Shown: positions 40,628 through 54,958, numbered from the stretch's first letter. The stretch: 64,000 nt of DNA from Phylloscopus collybita (GCA_027886175.1 JAJNNQ010000024.1:29491001-29555000); one strand, 5' to 3'. Notes: a model not told the origin generated them from the letters alone. Program-made: numbers and translations.

Positions 40628-40675
40628 GTTTTACTTCAAACTATCAAAAATGTTTTACTTCAAACTATCAAAAAT
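40628..40675. repeat. Exact tandem duplication of a 24-bp unit
   Basis: Two identical 24-base copies lie head to tail (40628-40651 and 40652-40675; unit starts GTTTTACTTCAAACTATC). Perfect identity suggests a recent replication-slippage duplication. Confidence 0.93.
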
Positions 40676-40777
40676 GTAAACTACAGGAGTGGGAACAGTG
40701 ACAAAAGACTTACATACATAAAACATCACCTACTCAGTGGAGCCCAACAGACTTTTTCTCTTGCGATTTTTTTCTTC

Positions 40778-40795
40778 TTTTTTTTTTTTTTTTTT
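40778..40795. repeat. T homopolymer (18 bases)
   Basis: This is an uninterrupted T run within a longer T-rich tract from about 40763 to 40807. Confidence 0.9.
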
Positions 40796-43700
40796 AAAGT
40801 TTTTTTTCCCATATGTGTAGATACCTAATGTAGATCCTGTCAGATTCCATTAGCATAAAGATTTCTCTTGGGTGGAATGTGGCAGCTGTTACAAGCTGTT
40901 AAGGGTTTGGTCTTTTACTGTTTATTTTTGTTTGCAGGGTTTGTGAATATTTAGTGCAACAGGTGGTCTTTCCCTCTTCCCTGCAGTTGATTTGCTGGCC
41001 ATTAGGACCTCCAGACTACAAAGAAGATACAAAATCTGGGACATGTATGAACAAAGAAAATTTAGGCAACTTTATTTTTTTGATTTTTACTTTTTTTCCT
41101 ATGAACTTAGTCGAAATTAGCAGAGTGGACACCTTGCTTTTGCTGCTGGTTCCAGAGACATCTCATGGTTCTTTTTAGATTTATGATTTTCAAACTGGTT
41201 ACTGCCACCCCACATAATCAGCAGCCTAAGAACCATACATAAAGCAGTGTGACATTACTGGAATTTAGAAACAAAATGTCAAAACCCCATAAAAGTGAAA
41301 GAACAGAAACTCACCAAGTCCAAACCAAGTTAGTAAGAGTGGAAATTTATCCGACTGTGGTGGGGTGGCTGCTGGTGCAACTACTTCAGGTACACAACTG
41401 TTTTCCCTGATAACAAATACTTGGGGAGAAGCTAAACCAAGGACCTCAGTAACTTCAAAAACACAAAAGAAGTCTGGCTGTGGCAAAAGCAGCAGGAGCA
41501 GCAGAGGTGAAGGAGTCTGGAGTTCAACAGTGCCGTTCAAATTAGCACGGTGTATTTTGCACAGCTGATCCAGCAATTGCTCTTGCTGTAGGCAAAGGTT
41601 TCTAAACACTTGGTGATTGTAACCATATGGACATACTGCACACAACAAATAACACAAAGATAGTTCTGCAGGTGTTCTTATAGATTATCTTATCCCCCTG
41701 AACTTTTCCATTCACTCACAGGCCCTACTACATTAATCATCCCTTCTTCCAGCATTAGCCCACAATTGACCGCATACAGCTAGAATTTATAACCTGTTTA
41801 TTACTGATAACAGAGTCATAGAAGGTTTTTTTTGCTCGAAGGAACATTTTAAAGTTCATCTAGTGTCTCTCTCAGTAATACTTATTATTATTCCATTTGT
41901 GACTGCAAGTTGCAACCAACATCAGGATTTACTGATCTGGAGACAGTACAAACCTGTCCAAACCAAGAACTTCATCTATACTCATGCTGCACTGCAATCT
42001 CAGGCAGCCAAATGAAGCATTCAAGTAATTCATTTCTAGCCTAAGACCATGAAACCATGGCAGGACAAAATGGCATTCATATCAGCAAGGCTCAAAAAGA
42101 CAAAACTGGAAGATGTTGTAGAGATGGAGAAATGTGTCCCACACAAATGGAATGACCTGACACCACCACAGGTGGTACCAATAGAGACAAGTTGATTCTG
42201 AAGTGAAGAATTCTGCTGGCACCTTAACCTCAAAATCTTCTTTCTCCTCCTGATATATAGTGCTGTAAGGTGTTTTTGTAGGATGATTTGGGCCAACAAA
42301 ACCTGCAAAACCCACTCAAAAAACGCTGCACTTACCAAAGCTAAGTTTAAGGCCAGTACAGTTATCACACATCTATATGGCATTCCCCATGGCAAACACA
42401 ACTAGTAGAAAAATATAAAAACAAACAGAAAGACACAAAACCCCCACAGTGGCTTTGGCTCTAAATGCAAGTCTTGCATCAGTTTGAGTGTGCACTGCCA
42501 AGAGCTGACTACCTCCGCCTTGTCTTATTCCATGTCAGACTGAACAAAGAGACACAAGACTCAGCAAAGAAAAAATCACCCTGATTCAGGGGTATGTTAC
42601 AGCTGCTCTGCTCCACTCCAGCAATGCAAAACAGCTGTAAACCTGGTTTAACCAGAAAGTTAAATTGGGTTTATGACTTTGCAGTATTGGCAAAGAAGTA
42701 CAAAGCAGCTGGAGTTTACTAGTATCCTCAGCCCTGGGGGTTTTCCCTTAAAAGTTAACTTTTGCTCCAGCCAGAAGAAAGAATATCAGCCACAGTTAAA
42801 CTTTAAAGTGGGTTTTTATCTCACAATCTATTGTAATTTTTCAAAGAATGCTGAGAAAAAGAAAACTTACACGCCTCACCAACATTCAATTTAGGACCAG
42901 ATATGCAAGACACCAGCTCCAGTTTTGAACTGCATCAGCTGAAGATGGAGATGCTGACTGCTGGGCTCTGAACTCATCCTTGGCAAGTACAAATTCTCAT
43001 TACAGAAGTGTAAGCTAGGTGACCAAGATTGTTCTGAGTAGTATCACAGCATAGGCTTTCTTTGTAGACTTCATACCAAATTCCACTGTATTCTTTGAGT
43101 AAAACTGCCTGCAATTCATCAATCCATGCTTTAGACTATCTATCACAACTAAAAATGTCTCATCAAATAGATGTCCACCAGAAACCTGTTCTATAAACTC
43201 TCCCATCTGTAGATGGTGGTATCTTATCTGTTTAAAAGAATTTTATAGGCTTAATTTTACCCAGTAGAGGCTTCTGGCAATCATATTTCAGGAGAACAAA
43301 ATCCTCTGAAGCAGCAAAAGTTGGACTTGGGATTTGATGTTGTATTATTGTCTTCTGGAAATCAAGAATAACTTGGGCCTTCACTATGTCAGACTAGCTT
43401 TGAGGAAAACACAATTTGAAATTTCAGTATAGAAGAAACCAAGAGATTCCTAAAATTCCCTGAGGAGACCCTCTGCAGCTGTCATTCAGATTGGACTTAG
43501 GGCAAGGAATCACCAGTACAGCCTCACAAAAAAACACTGCTGAGTTGTGAATGTTTATAAAGACCAGATTTTAAATAATACAGGGCTTGTATTAGCCTGC
43601 TATGTATTAGCCTTAAAAGACTATGCAGAAAAGTAAGATTCAGTTAAATCAGAAAAAAAAAAGAATAAAACATTGAAGAAAATACAGAAGAATGCAGAGA

Positions 43701-45119
43701 ATGGCAACCTTTAAAAACATGAGAGGTACAAGGGAGAAAAGTGGGATGTTATTAAAAGAAGAGAGAGGTGAAATTGATGACAACTTTAATCTGGCCAAGA
43801 TCCTGAACTGTACAGACTACAAAGAATTTGTCTGGCCAATGTCCAAGAGTTAGTGTAAAATTAAAGAGTGGAAATGCACTTGAAAGTTAGGGCAAGCTAA
43901 AAAAAATAAGAGACCAGACATTAGATACATTATATACTGTAGCCTGTAAACATAGAGTCATTATTCTTATAAATAAAACCATACAACAAATATTTAGAGA
44001 CCAACTCAAACCAAAATGTTGGCTCTAAATAGCCACAAATTGTGCAGGAGTTTGAAACTAGATCCCAGCTCTGTGGCAGGCCCTTCCCTGGTGGAAAGGG
44101 GCACCAACTCTGGGACAGTCAGTCCGTTTCTGGATTCCATGGCTTGGACTACTCTCTGCCAGACAGGAAAAGAAAAATTCTTCATAAAAAAAGGAAAACA
44201 TGACACAAGATTGAGGCTGCAGAGGTATCCATTCTCCCTGAGACCAACATGAAATCGCTGGGAAATTTAAAATGACTGTGAAGTCCAAAAAATATTAACG
44301 TTTTTTGGGAGCATAAACACAGCTCAAACAGAAGAAGCTTAACATTTTAGATATTTGCAAGCTGATACTTGGTACTTGGTGGCCTACAAACCACAGGGAA
44401 AGAGACATTATATATGTTTCCCTATACCATGGTGTTTATGATGACAGTAGTATCAGGAGCCAGATGGTATCTTAATAACAAGAAAGGTTCTATATTTCCC
44501 TTAGTCCTTTTGAACTCTTGGCACTGCTGTCACACAGCAGTGACTCCCACCATGTAACTGCATACATAAGAAGAGAAACAGTACTTTTTATTTGCCTTTA
44601 TAGTATGACTGTCCATTTTCTGCAGTGCTGTAATAAGATATATGCCACTCTATGTATTTCCTTTCTAAATGTGACTATTTCAAAAGGAAATCATTAGGAA
44701 ATTTCCATGGGAATGGTTTCACAAGAAAAGTGCAGCTCCATTAGGCTGAAGTTTCAAGTTTGAGTTGTTCATTTCATTCACAATCTACAATTTTCTTTTG
44801 GGAAAACAGTAATTATCAGGCTAGTCCTGTTGAAACCCTGATGTTTGGGTTTGTAATAGTTCAACAAATCATTAAAGAGCATTTTTTTCCTCTACATGCT
44901 ACATTAGCCAAGCTGTCTTTCAGACCTCCCACATCCCTTTCTGAGCCAAACTTTGGAAGACTATCTGCCCTTGTACAATTTAGATTGCCCTCTATCTAAA
45001 CTTCTTGACTGTAATCCAAGTCCTTTCAGATTTCATTCATGACAAAGCAGCTCCTTGACTCTAAACACTCCAATTGCTCGCTTGCTCAATCTGTCCTATT
45101 TTTATTACATACATGGGTG

Positions 45120-45149
45120 CACACACACACACACCCACACCCACACACA
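45120..45149. repeat. (CA)n microsatellite, interrupted
   Basis: This is a short CA array of about 30 bases interrupted by two CCC positions. It is a likely length-variable marker with no coding content. Confidence 0.93.
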
Positions 45150-48100
45150 ATACATAAATATATGTATGGGATTGAGCTCCTAAAAATGTATTTGGGGTTT
45201 AAATCAGTGATCTGCCATTGGCTCACACAGCAGAAATTACAGTATTTTTAACGGTACTTTCCATTGGGAAGTTTCTTGCAATCTAATGTTCTGTTTGCTG
45301 TTTTGATCACCTCTGCAGAGTCACCAGATGTTTTTCCTAAGCAATGATTCTGGGGAATTTTCACAAATGATGAACATATTCTTCCTGTTATTTCCTTCAC
45401 ATACAACTGACTTGCATCCAAACCAGCCAGTTTTCCACCTCTGACTGTGTAGCCACACAGGTGGGATTGAGAGAAAAAATTCTCCAGAAGAGCCTGAGCA
45501 ACAGTTCTGGTTTTATTAGCTTCTAGTGTTTCAAGACCAAGCTAGGAACAAAACAAATTATTTTTAAAGGTAACAACATGGGGGATGGAGTTGGTATGAG
45601 TTCGTGGGGGACAGAACCACAAGTGACTGAATAGGTCACAGGGCTGTATTACAACAGTATGGTGCATGGACCTTGAAAAGATGTGTTAGGAACTTCAATC
45701 AAGCCTGTGCTATGAAAAGCAACTGTGTCATATAAACACAACTTAATTTGAAGTCTGAAATATCACATACACATGCCAAGGCATAAATTGAATTTCCCCT
45801 CAGAATTTTTCTAAAATCCCACAGCTCCCATGTACTTCCACGGAGGAAAAGCAGCACAAAACCGGTGACTTAGCCTGAGGGATCAGCCTCAGTGAATGCA
45901 TTCTCTACTTTTCCCTTAACATTTGTGCTCCTTAGATATGTATTTGTGGCTTGGCTTTTTCTCTTTTCTTTTAGCAACTGTCTTCAGCTGAAGCTCCCCA
46001 AGTCACATCCTGACACACTCTGCCAACCGCAATCCCACAAGTCCAAGGCCCCACATGCCATCACTCAGGCTGATTCCAGGAAGCGCATGCTGCTGGATTT
46101 TGTTCCTTCCACTGAGCCACCCTGATTTACGCCTGCTGAAGCCGTGGTCCCAAGTGTCATAACACCTACACTGCACAGTTGTCCCACATGTGTATATCCT
46201 ATTATCCAAACAACAGATGCACCAGCATGCATTCACACACATACTCCAACATCTGGTGATCACAAGCTCACTGTAAAAACTCTGTGGACTTCATTCATCT
46301 TTGCAGAACTCACAAACACTTCATCTGTACAACTGAAGAGGTGCGTAACCCTTTTCACTTCACTGAAATAAGTATGGGCTTTTAATGTGGCATTTACAGG
46401 CACACACAGGGAAACACAACCAATCACTTACACTTACTCTAAAAGCACTTAGTTAGTCCTTCTGAAAACAGGGCATGAATGGCTCTGACATAAACACTTC
46501 ACAGGTGCTGCACACAACAACTTTATATATACACCTTTCTATTTCTTAGTCATACCTGTGCCTTACATGCCTTACCTACTGTGAGGTTCACTTTTCCACT
46601 TTCTGGTTAGAAGCTGTGCCAGAATAAAACCGATAAAAGGAAATGGAGAATCATATCCAGATAGCTATTAAATTAGGAACATCCGCCTGCTTAAGAATAA
46701 AATTGATGATTGCATAATTCAGCATTTCTGGATGTTGGAAATTTCCAGTCTGTTTTCCTTTGTTTCTCTCATCCACATCTAATATAAAAGATATATTCAA
46801 GGAGAATGTTGGCAAAACCTTCTGATAGTTTGGCATTTTATGAAAAATAATTCAGAATGCTCCTGCCTGCCTGACTCTCAGTTCAGCAAACTAGAAACAA
46901 TAGGATGCCCCACTGTGATGTCCTCTGGGAAGCGCATGGTCTGGAAGCACTGAAGTCACAAAGGTCTCAGGTTTGCCTGATTCCCCAACAAGTGATGCCA
47001 AAGCATCAGTGGTGACCTCAGAAAGCAGCTGGTTTCTGTGACCTCAGATAGCACCCTTTAGGGATGTCAAAAACAGGGCTAGTAATTTTCTGTGTATGAA
47101 TACCCACACATTTTCAACCATGCAGAACTAAACTATTTCATAACCCATTCTTTTAAAACCTTTAAAAACTTGTACTACACTTGGAAAATTATATGCATAT
47201 TTTGAGCTTGCTGAGGGTTCTTTCCAACCATCTTTTCACTAAAAAAGTTGGCCTTTTGGCAGTGGAAAAAATGGCTTGCTATATCTTACTGAAGATGAGA
47301 AGAAATATGAAGCATTCTAATGAATTACTTCATTCAGAAAACAAGGATGAACATTTTCTTGTGGAAAGAGAATCTACAAAATTCTCAAAATCTGCAATCT
47401 CCATTACAACTAAAAATGCAAATACTCCATATATTTTTGAAGCAGAAAACGAGAATTTACATCACCATTAACTTCTACTTTAGCCTTCATGATACAAGTT
47501 TAAAATACCATCAACAGATATGAAGATAGCACACTGAATTTGCAGTCTCCACATGTCTCCCAAAAAGCCCTGTTCAACCTCACTCTAGCATCCAGCTTTA
47601 GAGTTAGCACACTGAGACACTCCTCTCTCACTTAGGGGTTTCTATCACAAACAACTGTAGCACAGAGAAAGCTGAAGGTGTACTACAACAGAAAATGCAG
47701 AGAAGTCAAAATCACTCAAACTAAAGCCCAGAGATGGAAAGACCCTGATGGACACCAGCACACCAAGGATTCAGTGCCTGTCAGTCCCACTAGTACTCAT
47801 TACCATTTAGCATATACCCCAGAAAAAGTGTAAATGAAAAAGTGTGTGACTTCTCTGACATACAGATGATTCTTCACATCCTTTCCAGATGCTGCTGCAG
47901 ATTTATCTTACTGCTCAGTTCAAGAAGAACACAGAGAAAAAGCAGAGTTTAATTTGTCATTGGGGTTTCATTAGGAGTGGGGCATAATTGCACAACAGCC
48001 AGATAGCACATTCCTTATTGGGTTTCTAAACAAATTATTTCATCACCTAATTTATTATCTCTGGTGCTGTTGTGCATCCTCCCATGCCCTCTTTATTGCT

Positions 48101-49145
48101 GAAATGCTGCCATCTGTGGCTCAAAACTTCTTTTCACCCCTTCCCATAATACAGCATGAAGTGGTTGTAGAGAAGCACTGAACTAGTACGGGATCCACCA
48201 GTTCCAGTGGAAAAAAAGGAGAAGAAAAAGATTTTCTAAGAAGAACATATTTCCACCCCACTCTCTCCAACTTTCCTTCAATCATACTTCTGTCACCTTC
48301 TTCTTGTGTGGTAAAATTTGATGTGAAAAGCAGCCTGGGCTTGTCTCTGATGCTGCTGAGTTTGACCATGTGGCCACGGGAGGAGGCAGCAATTTCCTCT
48401 TCCAGTACAGTTTGGAAGCCCCCCAGGGATGCTTCAAAGTCAAACTCTGACCCATCCCTTCCAGCCTGGAGCCCAGCAGGGTCTGAGATGCAGCTGGGCT
48501 GCTCTTCAGTGAGATGCACCATGGAAGATGGAGAGGGAGAGGGAGGGGAAGGACAAGGCTAAAACAGAAGTACAACAAATGTAGAGAGTAAGAAAGGAGA
48601 AGGAAGAGGCTGGGGGTTAGGACAGTTTATTGGGTGGAATTGGCTTCTTGGCACCAAACGCTGTAAAGAGAGCACAGTCTAGCAGGCATTACAACCTTCT
48701 CACAAAATTCCCCAGCAGAAGGAATGGCAGTGAGCCAGGCTAATATTCTCAATGCCACACCATTCTTTCCCTCCCTTTCCACAGCTCATGTCAGTCTGGC
48801 TTTGTACTGCTGGCTGCAGGTCTGATTTGCTCAAGCAGATCAGCTCATTTCCTCCTGTGTGCATCAGCTAAGGAGGGACCTCTTAACCATCTCAGCAGCT
48901 TTCTTGCCCACATCCATTTCATGATGGAGAAAAACATGAATGCAATAGGAAAATGTGGGGTTGCTTCAACAGAACTCTCTTTGTTGCATAAAGCACCCAG
49001 AATCCTGACTGGCATTCTGTTTTTGACTCCTGAGAGTCTGTTTTTTACATAAATTTTATGGCCTTTAGGGGTAAAGAAACTAGTACTAAAATGCTTTCAC
49101 ACATTTGCACAGAGCAGTTGCAGGCAATTTCCACTGAGGGTAGAG

Positions 49146-49148
<3 letters not shown>

Positions 49149-49185
<37 letters not shown>
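49149..49185. repeat. A homopolymer (37 bases)
   Basis: This is an uninterrupted run of 37 A followed by an A/G-rich tail to about 49215. It is either an A microsatellite or a retroposition scar, and no parent sequence is recognisable. Confidence 0.95.
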
Positions 49186-49188
<3 letters not shown>

Positions 49189-50269
49189 GAAGAAAAGAAA
49201 ATAAAGAAAATAAAAGTAGCTGGCGGAAATTAAATGGCTATTTCCGTGGCTGAATTTCAAGATGTCTTTGCAAAATGCCAGTTTTGCAGCCACAGTTACC
49301 TTTCTGCTGCTAAAACAGGTCAGGATATTTACAGAAAGGTAAACTAATGAAATTTGTTGGCCTCACTTGAAAATAGGAGCAATGGGTTTTCCCCAGAAGG
49401 CAGCAAAGCAAATCTAGCATTGCATCTATTACATCCCCTGCCTCTCCATACCTTTCTCAGCAACCAGGGCAAGACAAGCTCATTACATTAAGTACTTCAC
49501 AGAAAAACAGCTAACTTATGAATTTTACTCTAAAAAAGTGTTCCTTTCTTGAAAGGAAGGCACAGCTAGAGAACAACCAATTCCTCTGTTTACTGAGTGG
49601 GAGGAACTGAGAAGGTCACATCCACGGGACATGCTTTGTGTAAGAACTGTGGTGTTTCTAAATCCAGGAAGGCATCTCCGTGTCAGCTTATAGGGTTACT
49701 CAACAAGCACCACTTCGTGTTATTTTTCCTGAATAAAGAATTCCTTACGCTGATTGCCAATCAAAAAAAAGACTGTAAGAACAAAAGAAGTTCAGTAAGA
49801 ACCTCCTGTGCAGAGAAGCCCTCGGAGCACAGGGCGAGTGTCCTGTGCTGGATATTGCTGGGATAACCTCTAGTATCCCACTGCCTTCACCACACTCGCC
49901 CAGCCTCACACCCCCAGAACTTGTTCTTCTCGGGTCCCTTGTGTTTCAGGCAGCTAGAGGCCAGGCAGCCAGCCTGGGGGGACAGGTGCCAGAGCGTGCC
50001 CCATTCCACAGCACAACCAGGAGGCACGTGCTGTCCCCCGCATTGAAACCCGAGCCACAGCAGCCCCCTCCTCCTGGAAAGGCTGTGACAAAGAGCTTCC
50101 CTCATCCCAGGGAACACCACGGACCTCTCCTGCATGTAGCACAGGGTACATGGGCCAGCGCATGCCTCCTGCAACCAGCTGGTTTTGCTGCATCGTTGCT
50201 GTTGTCCTGCTACCCTGCACATAACCCCTCACACAACAGCAGGAGCTCCCTGCTGTACAGAGGCACAGG

Positions 50270-50840
50270 GAGATGGGAATTGGGGTTATGATCAGCTCAT
50301 CACATGTTGTTTCTGCTTCCTCCTCAGGGATGAAGCCCTTTCCTTGCTCTAACATGAAGTCTCTTCCACAAGAGACAGTTCCCCACAAACTTCTCCAGCA
50401 TGAGTCCTTCCCACAGGCTGCAGTTCTCCTCGAACTGCTCCAGTGGGGGTCCCTTTCCACAGCAACAGACTGCTCCTGCATGGGCCTCCTGCAGGGTCAC
50501 AAGTCCTGCCAGTAAACCTGCTCCAGCATAGGCTCCACTCTCCATGGGTCCACGGGTCCTGCCAGGACTTCCTACAGCATCACAGCCTTCTTCCAGGTAC
50601 CCACTCACTCTGACATGGGGTTCTGCATTTGCTATAAGTGGGTCTCTGCTCCCCTGGGTACCTCTGAATCTCAGCTCTGGCACCTCTAGCATCTCTTCCC
50701 CTTCTTCTTCACCGACCCTAGTGTCTGCATAATTGTCTCTCTCACATATTCTCACTTCTCTCTTCTCTGGCCACAATTACTTCTGCACAATAATTTTTTC
50801 TCCTTCTTAAATATATCACACACAGTACTAATGGCTACTA
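50270..50840. mobile_element. Bird endogenous-retrovirus-derived repeat fragment (LTR class), non-coding
   Basis: I recognise this as a dispersed avian repeat of the ERV/LTR class. It begins near GGGGTTATGATCAGCTCATC at 50282. It continues through a series of degenerate units of roughly 40 bases built on CTCCAGCATGNGTCC and CACAGGCTGCAGTTC. It ends in a segment with CACATATTCTCACTTCTCTC and CTTAAATATAT. GC is higher than in the flanks. Frames here (up to about 175 codons on the minus strand) are interrupted, have no gag, pol or env domain, and follow from the repeat structure. The boundaries, orientation and exact family cannot be set without a repeat library. Confidence 0.65.
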
Positions 50841-51723
50841 GGCAAGAAGATAATTGAACAATTTCATGCAATATGAACAAGTCCTGTGACCTTTTTTTTT
50901 TATGATAGAGGGGTAAGATTCACCACCACCAGTGATGAATGTAGGATTTGTCAATATTGCTATGCTGTTTGCTGCAAAATATTTTTTTTCCTGGAATCTA
51001 GCACAATCTTGCCACAGTTACATTTGTGAACATTTGCAAGGATAAGCTTGGGGTTCCCCCACTCTTGCTGTAAGCAGGACTGGGCAGAGCAGCTTGTGAG
51101 CTGGCAGGGAACTAAGCAGGAACTCCAAAAATTGCAAAAATCTACATGCAGGGAGTACTGCTTCTGTCCCATCCCCACACACTGACCCACTAAGTGAGTT
51201 CTGCAGACTGTTGGTGTAAGGGCTGTGTGCTGTTCTTTCACCCAGAGAAAGAGGGGCACAGCACCCAGCTTCACAGGAGCTAGAGTGTGTGTACTTCCAG
51301 CTATAAAATGTTTACTTAACTGCTATACTGAGCTGCTGGAGCAAAGAAAAGCAGCCTTCATGCTGCTTAGCACCTGACCCACTGATTTTTCTGATTTTAT
51401 TCTATCTATTATTTTACAGTCTCATTGCTATGTCACACTTTATTTCTTTCACAGTCCTGAAACAGTCTATGCACTCCTGGTGATTTACTGCATGTGATTT
51501 CCTCCCATTTATTTGCTCCTCAGCTTTTTATTTCAAAGGTTTGAAAAGCACTCAAAAGAATCTGCCAGAAATGTACAGCTTTTGAGTAAAAAGTGTATTA
51601 CAGTTCATACAAATCATTCACACAGGCCAGCACAGTCTGTCTAAGAAAGTAGAGCTTTTAAACTTTATAAGGCAGCATTGTTGCCTTAACAGTACAAAAC
51701 ATCAGAAAGCAAAAACCTCTGTG

Positions 51724-51748
51724 GTACTAAAACATACTGTTTTAGTAC
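51724..51748. repeat. Perfect 11-bp inverted repeat with a 3-base loop
   Basis: GTACTAAAACA at 51724-51734 pairs exactly with TGTTTTAGTAC at 51738-51748 around TAC. It is a tight near-palindrome in AT-rich DNA with no associated feature. Confidence 0.9.
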
Positions 51749-54700
51749 AGATCCCAATATCCCAATAAATGCTTTGTTTTTCATATACAATTTAAAGCGA
51801 TTTTATGCAGAATTTCTAACAGAAAACTGTTATATTCCTGCTTCTTCAATGAGCTCAAGCAATTTCCTACTTATTTTAGACCAAGCTTGTTTTGAGGGGG
51901 TTTACATAAGGGTTACACATGTGCAAGAGCAGAGACACAGATCTACTTACATACAATGTCCTCAACCTCCTGCCAAGAATATTTTCCTGTGCCTGTGCTC
52001 AGATGTGCCAAAAGCATCCTGGGGAGGACCAGGCTGAATCACACTTATGACAATTGCTCAAACCTGAGCCATTCCCTCATAGGGGCCATGATTAATTAAT
52101 TCATGGTTGCTATCTCAAAGCAGCAGCAATGTGTTAACATTCACCACTGGCCAGGCTGCCTTCCTGCACAAACACAAAACCCTCACCCAGAAGCTGGGCT
52201 CACTGACAGTGTCTGAGGACTGGCAGCTACAGACAAGAGGAGCTGGTCAGCAAATCCTTTCTCCCAGACTGTATCCCTTCACAGTCTTCCATTTTTCCTT
52301 GCCATAGGCAATGGCAAGTGGCAGCCACTGGTGCTCTCTAAGACTGGACTCAGTACCTGAGTGCTTAGCAAAGAAGACACCTCAAGCAGTTCCCTTTCTC
52401 TGCTCCCAAAGTCAGAGCATCCAACAGAGGACATTACAGGAGAAACATGGGTGAATTTTGGGTTCAATTCAGTTACTGTCTCAGGAAAGGTAATCTTCTG
52501 ACCTCCTAAGGCAAGTACTCCAAGTTTTAATTTTTAATATCATAAAAGCCTGTTTCTTTAGAGGCATAGTGCTCTCTGCTCTCACAGAGATTGCAGATTA
52601 AGATGGAGCAGATAAAATTTGTTAGGGACAATAAGAGCAAGAAGAATCCAAGGAGAAAAAGAGTACAAGAAGCGAGAAGAAATGGACCTGGAAGGACACA
52701 GAGATGCAAAGAGATAATGTGGTGAGGTTATGGGGAGAGAAATTATTTATGGAAGAGGAAAAGAAAATAAAAACAATAGGCCAAAGACTTAATGAAATAA
52801 AGGAATAGTGGAAAAATAAAGCAAAAATAAAATCTGCCCGTGCATACTCAAAATAATTCAGTGTCTGCAGACTTAGTAACCAAGAAATTAAATCACTGAA
52901 AACATTCTCAAGAATTTCCTATGTGGCTTGGTAGCTAATGCAAACATTCAGGAGCCAGCTCTCCAGTCCCAGGGAAGGCTACAATTCTTTTTATTTACTA
53001 AAATTAAGGCTTTGACTGTAAGTTTCCCTAAAAGATACGTTGACTCATATCCACCCATGAAACTCTTCAGACCATCCTGAGTTCAAATGTCTTCAGAGGA
53101 AACAGGTAAAGAAACTCTGTAGATTACAGTAGTAACATAGGGGAGAAAGCACAGGAGAAGGAGAATGGGAAAAAGCTAAAGAAGTCAGTGGGAGAAAAGA
53201 TTAGGAGATGAAAAGACAGTAAATCTGCACAACAGCACTGCTTTAAAAAAGCATAGTGCAAGTAATACAGCAAAATAAACATAAAGACATTAAAAGGACA
53301 TTAGAAAGACATAAAAACTTGAAAGAAAAATATGAAGAGGAAAGAGATTATGGAAAATGCAAGTCAAGCTGAAATTCAGAAATTATTCTGACCTTCTAAA
53401 GAGTTTGAACACCTCAGCAGTGCTCCCCAGGCATAACTTTTATCCCTCTGTGAGATGCCCACATTGCATGAAACAGACAACCACATGCAGGTGGGCACAA
53501 AGCCACATAAACTGGACTACAGAGGAGATCTGTGAAAAAACCCCTCTAATACTGAATTTTAACCCACTACTGTATTTCTCTGTGTGCTTTTAATTCAATA
53601 CAAATGCATCCCAGCTCTCACCTCAATCACAACAGTTACATTATCTACCTCAATGGCATTTTTCCTCATTTCCAGCGATATTAGAGACTTTTAATTGTTC
53701 TCTATTGTGCTCTTTCTCTGCACAGATATAGCTCAGACAGCAAAATGAAGGAGAACAAGTTCTGCACTGAATATACCAGAGAAAACACTCCTGCACCTCC
53801 ATCTCAAATTAGAGTGCTCTTGCTGAGAACCTTGGAATGGACTTACAGACAGCCAAAGTCAGGGCTTTCCACACCACCCTGTGGAAGCTCAGATAGAAGC
53901 AATTATGAAATGATTGGGAAAATGTGCAAGGATTATGTGCAAGACAACAGATGACATCCCATAGCCACTATTATATCATTTGGCCCCAAACTGAGGTATG
54001 AATTTGCTTTTCTCTACCAACAGAGGCCTCTGAAATCAGAAAGTACACACAGGAACCCAGGGATTAAAACTGCTGAGCTGGTCCAGTTTTTGCAGCTGTT
54101 AATCCAGCAGAGGAGCAGGAGAAAACATTTTGCACAACCTTCAAAATTCCCCTGATAGTAGAGAGAGGGCAGGTCCAGATGCCTTACACAAAATGAGTAT
54201 TAACAACAGAATTTACTGCCTTTATATCTGTGTTGTTTTTCCCATTTCCTCCTCCACCAATACCTCTTGATCAAAGGAGGCTGAATGGCTGCCAGCAGAA
54301 GGCTTAGCTGGGTCCCATGGTAAGATCAGTTTCTTGAGGAGAAGCTTATAATTGTGGTGTCTTACCAGGATACAGGGCAACCATGACCCCTCCAAGAATG
54401 CCTTCTTCTTGCACCATATGGGGACTCTCAGCAGCAGAAATATTTGGGAGCCTTTGTAAAACTCAGATTGTGACTGAAACATCCAGGATGCCTAAAATGA
54501 TCTTAATATACCCATGCAGGCTCAGCATCGTGCTGAACCATGGACCTGAGGACCACAACGATCCTGCTCACTCCACATAGCCACCAAAACCCACAGTACC
54601 AAAGTAACCCTGGAAGTCCTGCTGTGGCCCCAAGGGGAAAATGTGGGATGAATACCTGACATGCTATTTCTTCTTTGGTTTTTTGCTCAGCCTGGGGAAG

Positions 54701-54958
54701 AACACTGCAAGGGCCAAGCAGTGTTCCTCCTGCAGTTCTCTTTGGCCTGCCCAGGAGTGCACAGAGCAGAAAGTGGACGAGAGCACATGGACCAAGCTCT
54801 CATCATCAAACAATACCTAGAGCAGACTGGCTTTAGCCTCAGGATGTGTGAGTATGTGTGTATTTGTATCTGCAGCTTAAGGATCCGCCAAGGGGAGGAG
54901 GGTAGCAAGGGGGCTGGACATTCATAAACACTAATTAAGTAATACACAAGATACCAGC

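Noticed and set aside
41265..41657. 130-codon minus-strand frame with a Leu run, and further minus-strand frames near 42036-42401
   Set aside because: The peptides look superficially protein-like, but I recognise no family. Overlapping frames of similar length exist and no splice context supports an exon.
49954..50776. Frames of 148-175 codons on both strands
   Set aside because: They lie mostly in the ERV-derived repeat. The length comes from GC-rich repeated units, and no retroviral or host domain is present.
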